From positions 10,482 to 74,481 of the forward strand of contig UQZJ01000014.1 of the NCBI GenBank assembly GCA_900545495.1: a stretch of DNA of 64,000 bases, read 5' to 3'. Made by a program: the position numbers and the translations under genes. This DNA is from an uncultured Eubacteriales bacterium. Lineage in GTDB: Bacteria; Bacillota; Clostridia; Oscillospirales; Oscillospiraceae. The notes under the pieces were generated by a model that saw nothing but the letters and a program-made list of their open reading frames with translations, had not been told where the DNA came from and did no database searches. Below are positions 51,110 through 59,347 of this stretch, piece by piece (the stretch's first letter is position 1; every line of letters starts with the position of its first letter).

Positions 51110-51635
51110 TTTTTCCCAGAAACGCAGCCACGGTCTGGGCCAGCTTGCACTCCGTGTCACCGGGCAGGCGGCCCGTGTCGGTGACGAACAGCACCGCGCC
51201 CAGCACATCTCCCTCACACAGCACGGGGGCGGCCACGGCGGCGGTGAACGTCTCGTTGTCCTCACAGATGCGGGGCATGGCGCCCAGCCCGGAGAAGTGG
51301 TAGACGCTGCGCTCCGCCATGAGCTTTTCCAGCTGATCGGAGACGGGCTTGCCCAGCAGCTCCCGCTTGCCGGGGCCTGCCACGGCGATGACGGCGTCCC
51401 GGTCGGTGACAGCGGCGGTAAAATCGGTGCTGCGGCTCAGCGTGTCGCAGAACTGGGCGGCGAAGTCCTCCAGCCCGCCGATTAGGGAGTACTTCTTGAA
51501 GATGACCTCGCCATCCCTTGTGGTGTAGATCTCCAACGGGTCGCCCTCGCGGATACGCATGGTGCGGCGGATCTCCTTGGGGATGACGACACGTCCCAGA
51601 TCATCGATCCGGCGCACGATCCCGGTTGCTTTCAT
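51096..51635 (-). CDS. spoVT: Stage V sporulation protein T
   Basis: 179 residues (B. subtilis SpoVT is 178). N-terminal AbrB/SpoVT swapped-hairpin DNA-binding domain MKATGIVRRIDDLGRVVIPK followed by EIRRTMRIREGDPLEIYT, then a GAF domain (LSRSTDFTAAVTDRDAVIAV, APVLCEGDVLGAVLFVTD). Forespore regulator that modulates sigma-G genes and spore properties. ATG at 51635 has GGAGG; a near-consensus sigma-G promoter lies upstream. Its last codons are duplicated at 43084-43094. Confidence 0.96.
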   Translation of the reverse strand: MKATGIVRRIDDLGRVVIPKEIRRTMRIREGDPLEIYTTRDGEVIFKKYSLIGGLEDFAAQFCDTLSRSTDFTAAVTDRDAVIAVAGPGKRELLGKPVSDQLEKLMAERSVYHFSGLGAMPRICEDNETFTAAVAAPVLCEGDVLGAVLFVTDTGRLPGDTECKLAQTVAAFLGKSMES

Positions 51636-51673
51636 ATATGAAATTCCTCCAGTCAAAGCAAATTTTACAAGTG

Positions 51674-51703
51674 TAGTATCCGCGCCGCGGGAAATGAATA
51701 TGC
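51674..51703 (-). promoter_or_regulatory. Sigma-G-type promoter of spoVT
   Basis: Minus strand GCATA, 18 bp, GATACTA. B. subtilis sigma-G consensus is about GHATR-N18-CATWHTA, so only the first base of the -10 differs. Transcription would start about 32 nt before the ATG. Confidence 0.7.
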
Positions 51704-51761
51704 ACGAAGTGCCATTGACCATTTTTTGCCGTCAAAGCACCGCTCGCGGGATAGCGGCCAT

Positions 51762-51804
51762 AAAAAGACCTCCGGTCGTCCGACCAGAGGTCTTGCGCTT
51801 TTTT
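51762..51804. terminator. Terminator
   Basis: AAGACCTC-C-GGTCG-TC-CGACC-A-GAGGTCTT flanked by AAAAA on the left and TTTTTT on the right; ends the minus-strand operon downstream of the iron genes. Confidence 0.8.
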
Positions 51805-51829
51805 GGCATTTTTGCAGTTTGCGAATTTT

Positions 51830-52684
51830 TTACGGCGCGCCCGGCGTATCCTCCGGCGATGCGTTCTCCTGCGTCCGGGCGGAGGCGTCCTCCGTGATAG
51901 TGGGGATGAACGCCTTGGCCAGCCGCCCCTTGCCACGCTGCTTGATATAGAAGTACCCGATGGTGCTGAACACCACCGCGCCGATGAAATTGACGAACAG
52001 ATCCGCCATGGTGTCGTACAGACCGATATCCAGATACCCGTCGAAGCCCAGGTCCTGCCCGTTGACGGCGACAGAGTGGATGCCGTCGATGGTGACGGGA
52101 ATGTTGCGGTTGGTGGGATCCAGCATGACGGAGGTGATGGACTGCACCACCGTGTCCTTCTGCATATCCATGTGGAACAGACGGTCCATGCCGAACTCGA
52201 AGAACTCCCACAGCACGCCGACGGTCATGGAGAAGCAGAACGCCGCCAGCGCCACATAGATGGGGGACAGCTCAAATTTGATGCGGCTGTTGCGGTTGAG
52301 AATGTCGATGAGGGCGAAGCCCGTGGCGGCGCAGAGGAAGCCCGTGGTGGTGTGGAGCATGGAGTCCCAGTGGGGATAGGTGATGAAATAGCACTCCAGC
52401 TCGCCCAAGATCTCCGCCGCGAAGATGAACAGCAGGATGATGATCTCCAGCGTGGACGGCAGCTCAATGCCAAAGTTCTGCTGGATGAAAAAGGGCAGCA
52501 TGAACAGTGCCAGCACCAGCAAGCAGATGAACGCGCTCTCGTACTCACCCCGGATGACGGAGGACACCAGCGTGGCCAGTACGATAAGGCGCAGCACCAG
52601 ATAGACGGTGAACACCGCCGGCTGACGGCGGATGGTACCTCGCAGGTCACGAGGGCGGGGGAAGGGCTTACGGTGTTTCTTCAT
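51830..52684 (-). CDS. Multi-pass membrane protein (YjdF/DUF2238-like)
   Basis: 284 residues with about seven hydrophobic segments. Motifs HWDSMLHTTTGFLCAATGFA and SMTVGVLWEFFEFGMDRLF are those of a widespread membrane family near YjdF/DUF2238 (recollection); acidic residues inside the membrane part could coordinate a metal. The start overlaps the small Cys-rich gene by 17 bp, making it the last gene of the SDR-feoAB operon. Function unknown; the context suggests iron. Confidence 0.7.
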   Translation of the reverse strand: MKKHRKPFPRPRDLRGTIRRQPAVFTVYLVLRLIVLATLVSSVIRGEYESAFICLLVLALFMLPFFIQQNFGIELPSTLEIIILLFIFAAEILGELECYFITYPHWDSMLHTTTGFLCAATGFALIDILNRNSRIKFELSPIYVALAAFCFSMTVGVLWEFFEFGMDRLFHMDMQKDTVVQSITSVMLDPTNRNIPVTIDGIHSVAVNGQDLGFDGYLDIGLYDTMADLFVNFIGAVVFSTIGYFYIKQRGKGRLAKAFIPTITEDASARTQENASPEDTPGAP

Positions 52685-52850
52685 GGTGTTCCTCCTTCTT
52701 CTCGGAATGGCATGACGGACATGAGCCGCCGCACTTCTCGCAGCCGCGGCAGTTACCGCAGCAGTTCTTTCGGTTCCGAACGGCGGTGCGGAGGGCGAAG
52801 AACAGCGCGATCCCGATCGCCGCGAGGATGAGAATATCCCAGATATTCAT
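52668..52850 (-). CDS. FeoB-associated Cys-rich membrane protein
   Basis: 60 residues: an N-terminal membrane helix MNIWDILILAAIGIALFFAL and a cytosolic tail NCCGNCRGCEKCGGSCPSCH with eight cysteines, then a His/Glu-rich end. This is the usual small partner after feoB in clostridia. ATG overlaps the feoB stop (ATGA). It probably binds Fe2+ or assists FeoB assembly. Confidence 0.9.
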   Translation of the reverse strand: MNIWDILILAAIGIALFFALRTAVRNRKNCCGNCRGCEKCGGSCPSCHSEKKEEHHEETP

Positions 52851-55183
52851 AGCAGCAGCCCGATGCCGTGGGTCACAAAGGCCGCCACCCACGCGATGAG
52901 GCACTGCCACAGGGCGAGACCCACCGCCCATTTGCCGCCCAGCTCACGCCGGACGGAGGCCACCGCCGCGATGCACGGCGTGTACAGCAGGCTGAACACC
53001 AGCAGGGACGCCGCCGCCAGCGGCGACAGCAGGGTGGCGATGCTGCCGCCGAACAGTACCTCCAGCGTGGCCACCACGCTCTCCTTGGCCATGAAGCCGC
53101 TGAGGAGCGCGGTGCAGATGCGCCAGTCGCCAAGGCCCAGCGGTGCGAACAGCGGCACCAGCACACCGGCCACCATGGCCAGCATACTGTCCGCCGAGTC
53201 GGACACCATGTTCAGGTGCAGGTCGAAGCTCTGGAGGAACCACACCACCACCGTGGCGATGAGAATGACGGAGAAGGCGCGCTGCAAAAAGTCCTTGGCC
53301 TTTTCCCACAGAAGCTGCGCCACGTTCTTGATGCTGGGCAGGCGGTAGTTGGGCAGCTCCATCACAAAGGGGATGGGCTCGCCCCGGAATAGCGTATCCT
53401 TATAGAGAAGCGCTGCCAGAATACCCACCAGAATACCAAGCAGGTACAGGCCCGCCATAATGAGGCCGCCCTTTCCGGGGAAGAACACGCTGACGAAGAA
53501 GGAGTAGATGGGCAGCTTGGCGGTGCAGCTCATAAACGGCGTCAGCAGGATGGTCATTTTCCGATCCCGCTCACTGGTCAGGGTGCGTGTGGCCATCACC
53601 GCCGGCACGGTGCAGCCGAAGCCGATGAGCATGGGAACGATGCTTTTGCCGGACAGACCGATCTTGCGCAGCAGCTTGTCCATGACGAAGGCCACGCGGG
53701 CGATATAGCCGCTGTCCTCCATAAGGGACAGGAAGAAAAACAGCGTCACGATAACGGGCAGGAAGCTCAGCACGCTGCCTACGCCGGTGAAGATACCGTC
53801 GATGACCAGACTGTGGATGACGGGGTTCACCCCCATGCCCGTCAGGGCGCTGTCCGTCAGGGCGGACAGCTTGTCGATGCCCATCGCCAGCAGAGTCTGG
53901 AGCCACTTGCCGATGACGTTGAATGTCAGATAGAACACCAGCACCATGATGCCGATGAAGCAGGGGATGGCGGTGTGCCGCCCGGTGAGGATGCGGTCGA
54001 TCTTCTCGCTGCGGATGCGCTCCCGGCTCTCCCGGGGCTTGATGACCGTCTGCTCGCACAGCCGCTCGATGAAGTCGAAGCGCATATCCGCGATGGCGGC
54101 GCTGCGATCCAGACCACGCTCCGTCTCCATCTGCCGGACGATATGCTCCAGCATCTCCTGCTCATTCTCGTCCAGCGCCAGCTGCTCCAGAATAAGGGGA
54201 TCCCCCTCAATGGCCTTGGTAGCGGCGAAGCGCACCGGCAGACCCGCCTGCTCGGCGTGATCCTCAATGAGGTGCACCACCGCATGGATGCAGCGGTGGA
54301 CGGCGCCGCCGTGGTCGTCCCGGTCGCAGAAATCCTGCTTCAGCGGCGGCTCCTGATACTTGGCAACGTGGATGGCGTGGCGGATCAGCTCGTCCACGCC
54401 CTCGTTCTTGGCGGCGGAGATGGGGATCACCGGCACGCCCAGCATGGACTCCATGGCGTTGATGTCGATGGAGCCCTGATTGCCCACCAGCTCGTCCATC
54501 ATGTTCAGCGCCACCACCATGGGGATGCCCATCTCCAGAAGCTGCATGGTCAGGTACAGATTCCGCTCGATGTTGGTGGCGTCCACGATGTTGATGATGG
54601 CCTTGGGCTTGTCCTGTAAAACGAAATTCCGGGACACGATCTCCTCGCTGCTGAAGGGGGACATGGAGTAGATGCCCGGCAGGTCGGTGACCTCCGTGTC
54701 GGGATACCCCCGGATGACGCCGGATTTCCGGTCCACCGTAACGCCGGGGAAGTTGCCCACGTGCTGCTTGGAGCCGGTGAGCTGGTTGAACAGGGTGGTC
54801 TTGCCGCAGTTCTGGTTGCCCACCAGCGCGTAGGTCAGGACGGTGCCATCCGGCAGGGGATGCTCCCCCGCCTTGCTGTGGTACTTGCCGCTTTCGCCCA
54901 GTCCGGGGTGATCCGGGTCGCGGGCGCGGTCTACGCCGACATGGCTGCGGCTGCGCTGCCCGATGGGTTCGATCTCGATCTGATCGGCCTCCGCCAGACG
55001 CAGCGTCAGCTCGTAGCCGTGTACCTGCACCTCCATAGGGTCGCCCATGGGGGCCAGCTTCACCACCGTCACCTCCGCGCCGGGGATCATGCCCATGTCC
55101 AGAAAATGTTGGCGCAGCGCACCCTCGCCGCCCACTTGGCGGATCACGGCGCTTTTTCCGATCTCTAATTCTTTCAGTGTCAT
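52847..55183 (-). CDS. feoB: Fused FeoA-FeoB ferrous iron transporter
   Basis: 778 residues. About 1-75 is a FeoA SH3-like domain (MTLKELEIGKSAVIRQVGGE); a basic linker leads to the FeoB G domain (G1 GNQNCGKTTLFNQLTG, G3 DLPGIYS, G4 NMMD, about 110-270), helical insert, and the membrane part with two Gate motifs (IGFGCTVPAVMATRTL, LLYTPCIAAVASVRRE) and about eight helices. Imports Fe2+ across the membrane. FeoA-FeoB fusions are known but less common than separate genes. ATG at 55183 preferred; ATG at 55195 directly touches GAGAGG and is unlikely. 16 bp after the SDR gene. Confidence 0.93.
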   Translation of the reverse strand: MTLKELEIGKSAVIRQVGGEGALRQHFLDMGMIPGAEVTVVKLAPMGDPMEVQVHGYELTLRLAEADQIEIEPIGQRSRSHVGVDRARDPDHPGLGESGKYHSKAGEHPLPDGTVLTYALVGNQNCGKTTLFNQLTGSKQHVGNFPGVTVDRKSGVIRGYPDTEVTDLPGIYSMSPFSSEEIVSRNFVLQDKPKAIINIVDATNIERNLYLTMQLLEMGIPMVVALNMMDELVGNQGSIDINAMESMLGVPVIPISAAKNEGVDELIRHAIHVAKYQEPPLKQDFCDRDDHGGAVHRCIHAVVHLIEDHAEQAGLPVRFAATKAIEGDPLILEQLALDENEQEMLEHIVRQMETERGLDRSAAIADMRFDFIERLCEQTVIKPRESRERIRSEKIDRILTGRHTAIPCFIGIMVLVFYLTFNVIGKWLQTLLAMGIDKLSALTDSALTGMGVNPVIHSLVIDGIFTGVGSVLSFLPVIVTLFFFLSLMEDSGYIARVAFVMDKLLRKIGLSGKSIVPMLIGFGCTVPAVMATRTLTSERDRKMTILLTPFMSCTAKLPIYSFFVSVFFPGKGGLIMAGLYLLGILVGILAALLYKDTLFRGEPIPFVMELPNYRLPSIKNVAQLLWEKAKDFLQRAFSVILIATVVVWFLQSFDLHLNMVSDSADSMLAMVAGVLVPLFAPLGLGDWRICTALLSGFMAKESVVATLEVLFGGSIATLLSPLAAASLLVFSLLYTPCIAAVASVRRELGGKWAVGLALWQCLIAWVAAFVTHGIGLLL

Positions 55184-55199
55184 GAGTTTTCGCATCCTC

Positions 55200-55970
55200 T
55201 CACAGATCTTGCTGGTGCATCCACACATCCATGACCAGGCGGTGGGGCAGGAGCTTGGCAAGCCCGGTCTGGAACCGGGCGACGAACCCGTATTTGCACA
55301 CGTCCCGCTTTCGCTTGGCGTCCCGCCATGTGCGGCGGACGATATCGGCGGGGTCGTACATGGCCACATACTTTTTCACCACCGGCGTCTCCCCGTCGGC
55401 CACGGCGCGGTCGAAAAAGGCGGTCTTTGTCCAGAAGGGGCACACCGCCATCACGGCGATGCCGCGGCTGCGCAGCTCCCGGTTCAGCGCACGGCTGAAG
55501 CTGAGGACGAACGCCTTGGTAGCGCCGTAAATGTTGATGTAGGGGATGGGCTGGAACGCGGCGACGGAGGCAATATTGATGATCTGCCCGCCCTGCGGCA
55601 TATAGGGGACGGTGAGCTGGCACATGGCCACCACCGCCTGACAGTTCAGGTCGGTCATGTTCAGGTTCACGTCCAGCGGTGTATCCATCACGGCGCGGAA
55701 CTTACCGAAGCCGCTGGCATTCAGCAGCAGCCCCACCTCCACCGGCTCTGCGGCCAGCGCCTCGGCATAAGTGGTGAAGCTGCGACGGTCCGTCAGATCC
55801 AGCGCCAGCGGGCGGATGGGGAAGGGGACGGTCTTTCGCAGGGCCTCCAGCTCCGGGGCGCGGCGTGCGATGACCCATACCTCATCGAACGTGCCGTATT
55901 GCGCTATGGTTTCGGCAAAGCGCCGGCCCATGCCGCTGGACGCGCCGGTGATGACAGCGATCTTCTTCAT
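55200..55970 (-). CDS. Short-chain dehydrogenase/reductase
   Basis: 256 residues. Nucleotide motif TGASSGMGRRFAE (7-19), NASGFG (88-93 region), catalytic Ser and YGATK (YINIYGATKAF). The C-terminal extension (RRTWRDAKRKRDVCKYGFVA) suggests membrane association and a lipid or sterol-like substrate. Ribosome site GGAGGT. It is the first gene of the transcript that continues into feoAB, an unusual partner. Confidence 0.9.
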   Translation of the reverse strand: MKKIAVITGASSGMGRRFAETIAQYGTFDEVWVIARRAPELEALRKTVPFPIRPLALDLTDRRSFTTYAEALAAEPVEVGLLLNASGFGKFRAVMDTPLDVNLNMTDLNCQAVVAMCQLTVPYMPQGGQIINIASVAAFQPIPYINIYGATKAFVLSFSRALNRELRSRGIAVMAVCPFWTKTAFFDRAVADGETPVVKKYVAMYDPADIVRRTWRDAKRKRDVCKYGFVARFQTGLAKLLPHRLVMDVWMHQQDL

Positions 55971-56002
55971 ATCTACCTCCGCAAATCCGATTTATCACGC
56001 CC

Positions 56003-56031
56003 ATTATAGCATTTGACAGGGAATAGGACAA
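56003..56031 (-). promoter_or_regulatory. Promoter of the SDR-feoAB operon
   Basis: Minus strand TTGTCC, 17 bp, TATAAT. I do not see a clear Fur or DtxR box. Confidence 0.75.
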
Positions 56032-56043
56032 GAAATAGTATAA

Positions 56044-56085
56044 AAAAAGTCCACCGTAATTCCATAAAAATTACGGTGGACTTTT
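56044..56085 (-). terminator. Terminator of tRNA-Ser
   Basis: AAAAGTCCACCGTAATT / AATTACGGTGGACTTTT, 17-bp stem, directly after the CCA end. Confidence 0.88.
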
Positions 56086-56177
56086 GGCGGAGATGGAGAG
56101 ATTCGAACTCTCGCGTCGGTTTGAGCCGACCTACCGCATTTCGAGTGCGGACCCTTCAACCGCTTGGGTACATCTCC
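56085..56177 (-). tRNA. tRNA-Ser (anticodon CGA)
   Basis: Minus strand acceptor GGAGATG / CATCTCC, discriminator G, encoded CCA (56085-56087). Anticodon stem-loop CCGCA-CTCGAAA-TGCGG gives anticodon CGA (reads UCG). Long class-II variable arm built on GGTCGGC-TCAAA-CCGAC, and T loop GTTCGAATC. 93 nt with CCA. Confidence 0.95.
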
Positions 56178-56240
56178 ATATGGGGCTTGCCCTGCCACGG
56201 ATGCGGCGGTGTTCCCATTGCCGCACATGACACGCACGGT

Positions 56241-56269
56241 ATCATACCACATTTTTCTCTGCGGCGCAA
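56241..56269 (-). promoter_or_regulatory. Promoter of tRNA-Ser
   Basis: Minus strand TTGCGC, 17 bp, TATGAT with a TG extension. Confidence 0.65.
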
Positions 56270-56329
56270 CACCCTTTCCTGCATATTTTCGCCGGTGTCT
56301 GCATTCTCTGGGAGAGGGAGGTGTCTGCC

Positions 56330-56956
56330 GTGGCAAAACCTGCAAATACCGTGTTCCTCTACGGAGAGCCGTGGGACTACGCCACTTACCGGCTGGCGCT
56401 GGAGGCCGTGGGACTGCGTCCGGTGGTGAGCCGCAGTCTCATGGCGGCGCTGGGCTGCGGCGGTTTGCTGCTGCCCGGCGGCGGAGATATCCACGGCCGA
56501 TTACCGCCGGAGGAGACGTTCCTCCTGCGCACATTCTGGGAGGCGCGCCGCCCCATTCTGGGCATCTGCCGGGGGATGCAGGTGCTCAACGTGTTCCGGG
56601 GCGGTACGCTGCGGGACGATCTCCCCGGCCATCAGATACCGGAGGGCGACATGGTGCATCCCAGCCGTGCGGAGGGGCCGCTGGCGGCGCTGCTGGGGCC
56701 GTGTCCCGCCGTCACCAGCAGCCACCATCAGGCGGTGGACAGGGTGGGGGAGGGGCTGCTGCCGTGCCAGTGGGCGCCGGACGGCGCGGTGGAGGCGCTG
56801 TACGCGTCGAATCGTCCGGTGCTGGGCGTTCAGTGGCACCCGGAGCGCCAGAGCTTTACCCACCGGCGGCGGGACGCCGATGACGGCGCGCCGGTATTCC
56901 GCTGGCTCGGGGACACATTGACAAACGGCGGCCCGACCTTATATAATGAAAACTAA
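56330..56956 (+). CDS. Class-I glutamine amidotransferase-like hydrolase (PuuD/peptidase C26)
   Basis: 208 residues from GTG at 56330, which has GGGAGGTG 7 nt upstream (the earlier GTG at 56321 is itself part of that ribosome site). Oxyanion region LLLPGGGDIHG, nucleophile in GICRGMQVLNV, and catalytic His/Glu in GVQWHPE. These match gamma-glutamyl-gamma-aminobutyrate hydrolases, but the protein is about 40 residues shorter than PuuD, so another gamma-glutamyl amide may be the substrate. Confidence 0.88.
   Translation: MAKPANTVFLYGEPWDYATYRLALEAVGLRPVVSRSLMAALGCGGLLLPGGGDIHGRLPPEETFLLRTFWEARRPILGICRGMQVLNVFRGGTLRDDLPGHQIPEGDMVHPSRAEGPLAALLGPCPAVTSSHHQAVDRVGEGLLPCQWAPDGAVEALYASNRPVLGVQWHPERQSFTHRRRDADDGAPVFRWLGDTLTNGGPTLYNEN
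56918..56947 (+). promoter_or_regulatory. Promoter of the PTS-IIC-like gene
   Basis: TTGACA, 18 bp, TATAAT, within the 3' end of the preceding gene. It overlaps an upstream in-frame ATG (56946), which rules that ATG out as start. Confidence 0.8.
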
Positions 56957-57002
56957 GAGCCCATATCCGCGGGCCAACGACATACAGATGAGGTATAGAA
57001 GC

Positions 57003-58109
57003 ATGGAAAAGATACGGGCGTTTCTGCGCCGTAAGGACATCGTTTTCTCCGCAAAGCGCTATTTCATCGACGCCATGGGCGCCATGGCACAGGGACTGTT
57101 CTGCACGCTGCTGGTGGGAACCATTCTCAACACCATCGGCCAGCAGTTCCACATCGGGTTCCTGAACGCCGTCATCGTCACCATTGGCAAGGGCGACGGC
57201 GCGGTGAACTACACCATCGGCGGGCTGTGCTCGGCCATGGTAGGCCCCGGCATGGCGGTGGCCATCGCCAGTGCGCTGAAGGCGCCGCCGCTGGTGCTGT
57301 TTTCCCTGATCCCCGTGGGCTTTGCCGCCAACTATATGGGCGGCGCAGGCGGCCCGCTTGCCGTGCTGTTCGTGGCGCTGTTCGCCGCCGAGGTGGGCAA
57401 GGCCGTTAGCAAGGAGACGAAGATCGACATTCTGGTGACGCCCATCGTCACGGTGCTGGCCGGTATCGGCCTTGCGGCGCTGATCGCCGCGCCGGTGGGC
57501 AAGGCGGCCTCCGCCGTGGGACAGGCCATCATGTGGGCGACGGAGCTGCAGCCCTTCTTCATGGGCATTCTGGTGTCCGTCATCATCGGCGTGGCGCTGA
57601 CGCTGCCCATCTCCTCCGCCGCCATCTGCGCGGCGCTGGGACTGACGGGGCTGGCCGGCGGCGCTGCCGTGGCGGGCTGCTGCGCCCAGATGGTGGGCTT
57701 CGCCGTTATGAGCTTCCGCGAGAACCGCTGGGGCGGTCTGGCGGCGCAGGGCATCGGCACCAGTATGCTGCAAATGGGCAACATCGTCCGCAGCCCCCGG
57801 ATATGGATCCCGCCCACGCTGGCCTCCGCCATCACCGGGCCCATCGCCACCTGCATCTTCCGCATGGAGATGAACGGTGCGCCGGTGTCCTCCGGTATGG
57901 GTACCTGCGGTCTGGTGGGTCAGATCGGCGTGTACACTGGCTGGGTCAACGACATCGCCGCCGGGACGAAGGCCGCCATCACCGGTATGGACTGGCTGGG
58001 TCTGGTACTGATCTCCTTCGTGCTGCCCGCCGTACTGACATGGCTCATCGCCATCCCCCTGCGGAAATGGGGCTGGATCAAGGAGGGCGACCTGAAGCTG
58101 GACCTGTGA
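57003..58109 (+). CDS. PTS EIIC-like membrane protein (PTS_EIIC_2 family)
   Basis: 368 residues, about nine or ten hydrophobic segments, with conserved Gly-rich segments GGLCSAMVGPGMAVAIASAL, YMGGAGGPLAVLFVALFAAE and LPISSAAICAALGLTGLAGG. This is the stand-alone PTS_EIIC_2 family (PF13303): no IIA or IIB domain and no such gene nearby, so it may be a transporter independent of phosphotransfer. ATG at 57003 has GAGG 9 nt upstream. Confidence 0.82.
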   Translation: MEKIRAFLRRKDIVFSAKRYFIDAMGAMAQGLFCTLLVGTILNTIGQQFHIGFLNAVIVTIGKGDGAVNYTIGGLCSAMVGPGMAVAIASALKAPPLVLFSLIPVGFAANYMGGAGGPLAVLFVALFAAEVGKAVSKETKIDILVTPIVTVLAGIGLAALIAAPVGKAASAVGQAIMWATELQPFFMGILVSVIIGVALTLPISSAAICAALGLTGLAGGAAVAGCCAQMVGFAVMSFRENRWGGLAAQGIGTSMLQMGNIVRSPRIWIPPTLASAITGPIATCIFRMEMNGAPVSSGMGTCGLVGQIGVYTGWVNDIAAGTKAAITGMDWLGLVLISFVLPAVLTWLIAIPLRKWGWIKEGDLKLDL

Positions 58110-58121
58110 TCGGTCTGCCGC

Positions 58122-58138
58122 TGTCTGAAATTCAGACA
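58122..58138 (+). promoter_or_regulatory. Perfect 17-bp palindrome, candidate TetR operator
   Basis: TGTCTGAA-A-TTCAGACA in the 162-bp gap before the TetR gene; a second looser GTCT...GGACAGA pair follows (58150-58168). Confidence 0.55.
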
Positions 58139-58271
58139 GATCTTCGATTTTGTCTAAGTCGGACAGATTGCAAAATCTGTTGAAACCCGCTACCATCGAG
58201 CCAGAGGGACTGTTGCCCCCGACGACTGACGGTGCGGCTTCCGGGAGGGAGCGGCGGAACGGAGGAGACGC

Positions 58272-58841
58272 ATGGCTCAAACCACAAAAAAGCGCATCAT
58301 GGAGGGGTTCCTCCAGCTTCTGGAGCAGCGCCCGCTGGATAAGATATCCGTGGTGGACGTTGCCGATCACTGCGGTATCAACCGCAACACCTTCTATTAC
58401 TACTACTGCGACATCTATGCGCTGATCCGGGAGCTGATGGAGCTCGTGGCGCAGCGGATGATCGCCGAGGGCCTGTCCGACCGCAACTGGACGGAGATCG
58501 CCCAGCAGCTCACCGCCTTTATCCGGGAGCATCGCCGTGCGGTGACCCACCTGTTCCACTCCAGCCAGCGCGACCTGCTGGAGGACTACATCTACGACGT
58601 GACCTACGCCGTCACGGAGTCGCTGGTGCGCCGCACCGCCGCCGGTCTGCCGGTGTCGGAGGAGGATCTGCACACGGTGACGATGTACTTCACCAGCGCC
58701 CTGCTGGGCATGATCTCCCGCTGGCTGCGGTTTGGCCTGAAGGACAACGCGGAGCAGACGGTGGAGCGCACCGGCTACCTGCTGGAGGGCTCGCTGCGCC
58801 GTATGCTGGAGCGCAGCTGCGAGACGGGAGGGGACGCATGA
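58272..58841 (+). CDS. TetR-family transcriptional regulator
   Basis: 189 residues: helix-turn-helix MAQTTKKRIMEGFLQLLEQR ... DKISVVDVADHCGINRNTFY and YYYYCDIYALI (the DhaS-like FYYYYxD variant of the TetR signature), then a helical ligand domain. Ribosome site GGAGGAG. It overlaps the acyltransferase gene by ATGA, so it very likely regulates its own glycolipid operon through the palindrome upstream. Confidence 0.92.
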   Translation: MAQTTKKRIMEGFLQLLEQRPLDKISVVDVADHCGINRNTFYYYYCDIYALIRELMELVAQRMIAEGLSDRNWTEIAQQLTAFIREHRRAVTHLFHSSQRDLLEDYIYDVTYAVTESLVRRTAAGLPVSEEDLHTVTMYFTSALLGMISRWLRFGLKDNAEQTVERTGYLLEGSLRRMLERSCETGGDA

Positions 58842-59347
58842 GCGGCTTTGCCAAATGCGTGATCTGGCTATTGGCGCTGGCGCTGCTGGCGCACCCGCTG
58901 GGACAGGCGCTGCCTCGCCGGTGGTTTGACGGCGAGCGCTTTCCCTACCGCTGCTATAAGTGGGAAAAGCAGGGAAGGATCTATACCCGCATCGGCGTGG
59001 AGCGCTGGAAAACGCTGGTGCCGGATATGAGCCGCCTTTTGCCGGATATGGTAAAAAAGCAGGTGGATCCCACCGCCGTCACCGCTGCGCAGGCGGCGGT
59101 GCTGGTGCAGGAGACCTGCGTGGCGGAGGCGGTACACACCGCCTCCAGCCTGTTGGGGCTGCTCTGCCTGCGGCTGTGGCCCGGCTGGGGCGGCGTTCTC
59201 GTGTGGGCGGTGTGGTTCCTGCTGGGAAACCTGCCGTTTATCCTCATTCAACGCTACAACAGACCGCGGCTCCTGCGGCTGCGGAGCTTGCTGCAACGAC
59301 GGGAGCAGCGGAAAGGACGCCATGAACATACTGATACTGACCTGTAA
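58838..59347 (+). CDS. CrtO-like acyltransferase (glycosyl-4,4'-diaponeurosporenoate acyltransferase family)
   Basis: 169 residues, two or three membrane helices. The segment RWFDGERFPYRCYKWEKQGR followed by IYTRIGVERWKTLVPDMS is the signature of the CrtO family, which acylates a sugar in staphyloxanthin synthesis. No carotenoid genes are present, so here it more likely acylates a glycolipid made by the glycosyltransferase whose start overlaps its 3' end. Confidence 0.85.
   Translation: MSGFAKCVIWLLALALLAHPLGQALPRRWFDGERFPYRCYKWEKQGRIYTRIGVERWKTLVPDMSRLLPDMVKKQVDPTAVTAAQAAVLVQETCVAEAVHTASSLLGLLCLRLWPGWGGVLVWAVWFLLGNLPFILIQRYNRPRLLRLRSLLQRREQRKGRHEHTDTDL

Noticed and set aside
45082..51150. 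2022-codon open frame antisense to the surface-protein gene
   Set aside because: It mirrors the sense gene's codon bias, has no ribosome site, and its translation is a Gly/His/Val-rich product typical of antisense GC-rich frames. The sense frame has signal peptide, domains and sorting signal.
56013..56429. 138-codon frame across the tRNA-Ser region
   Set aside because: It translates the tRNA complement (RRWRDSNSRVGLSRPTAFRV is the well-known tRNA artefact).
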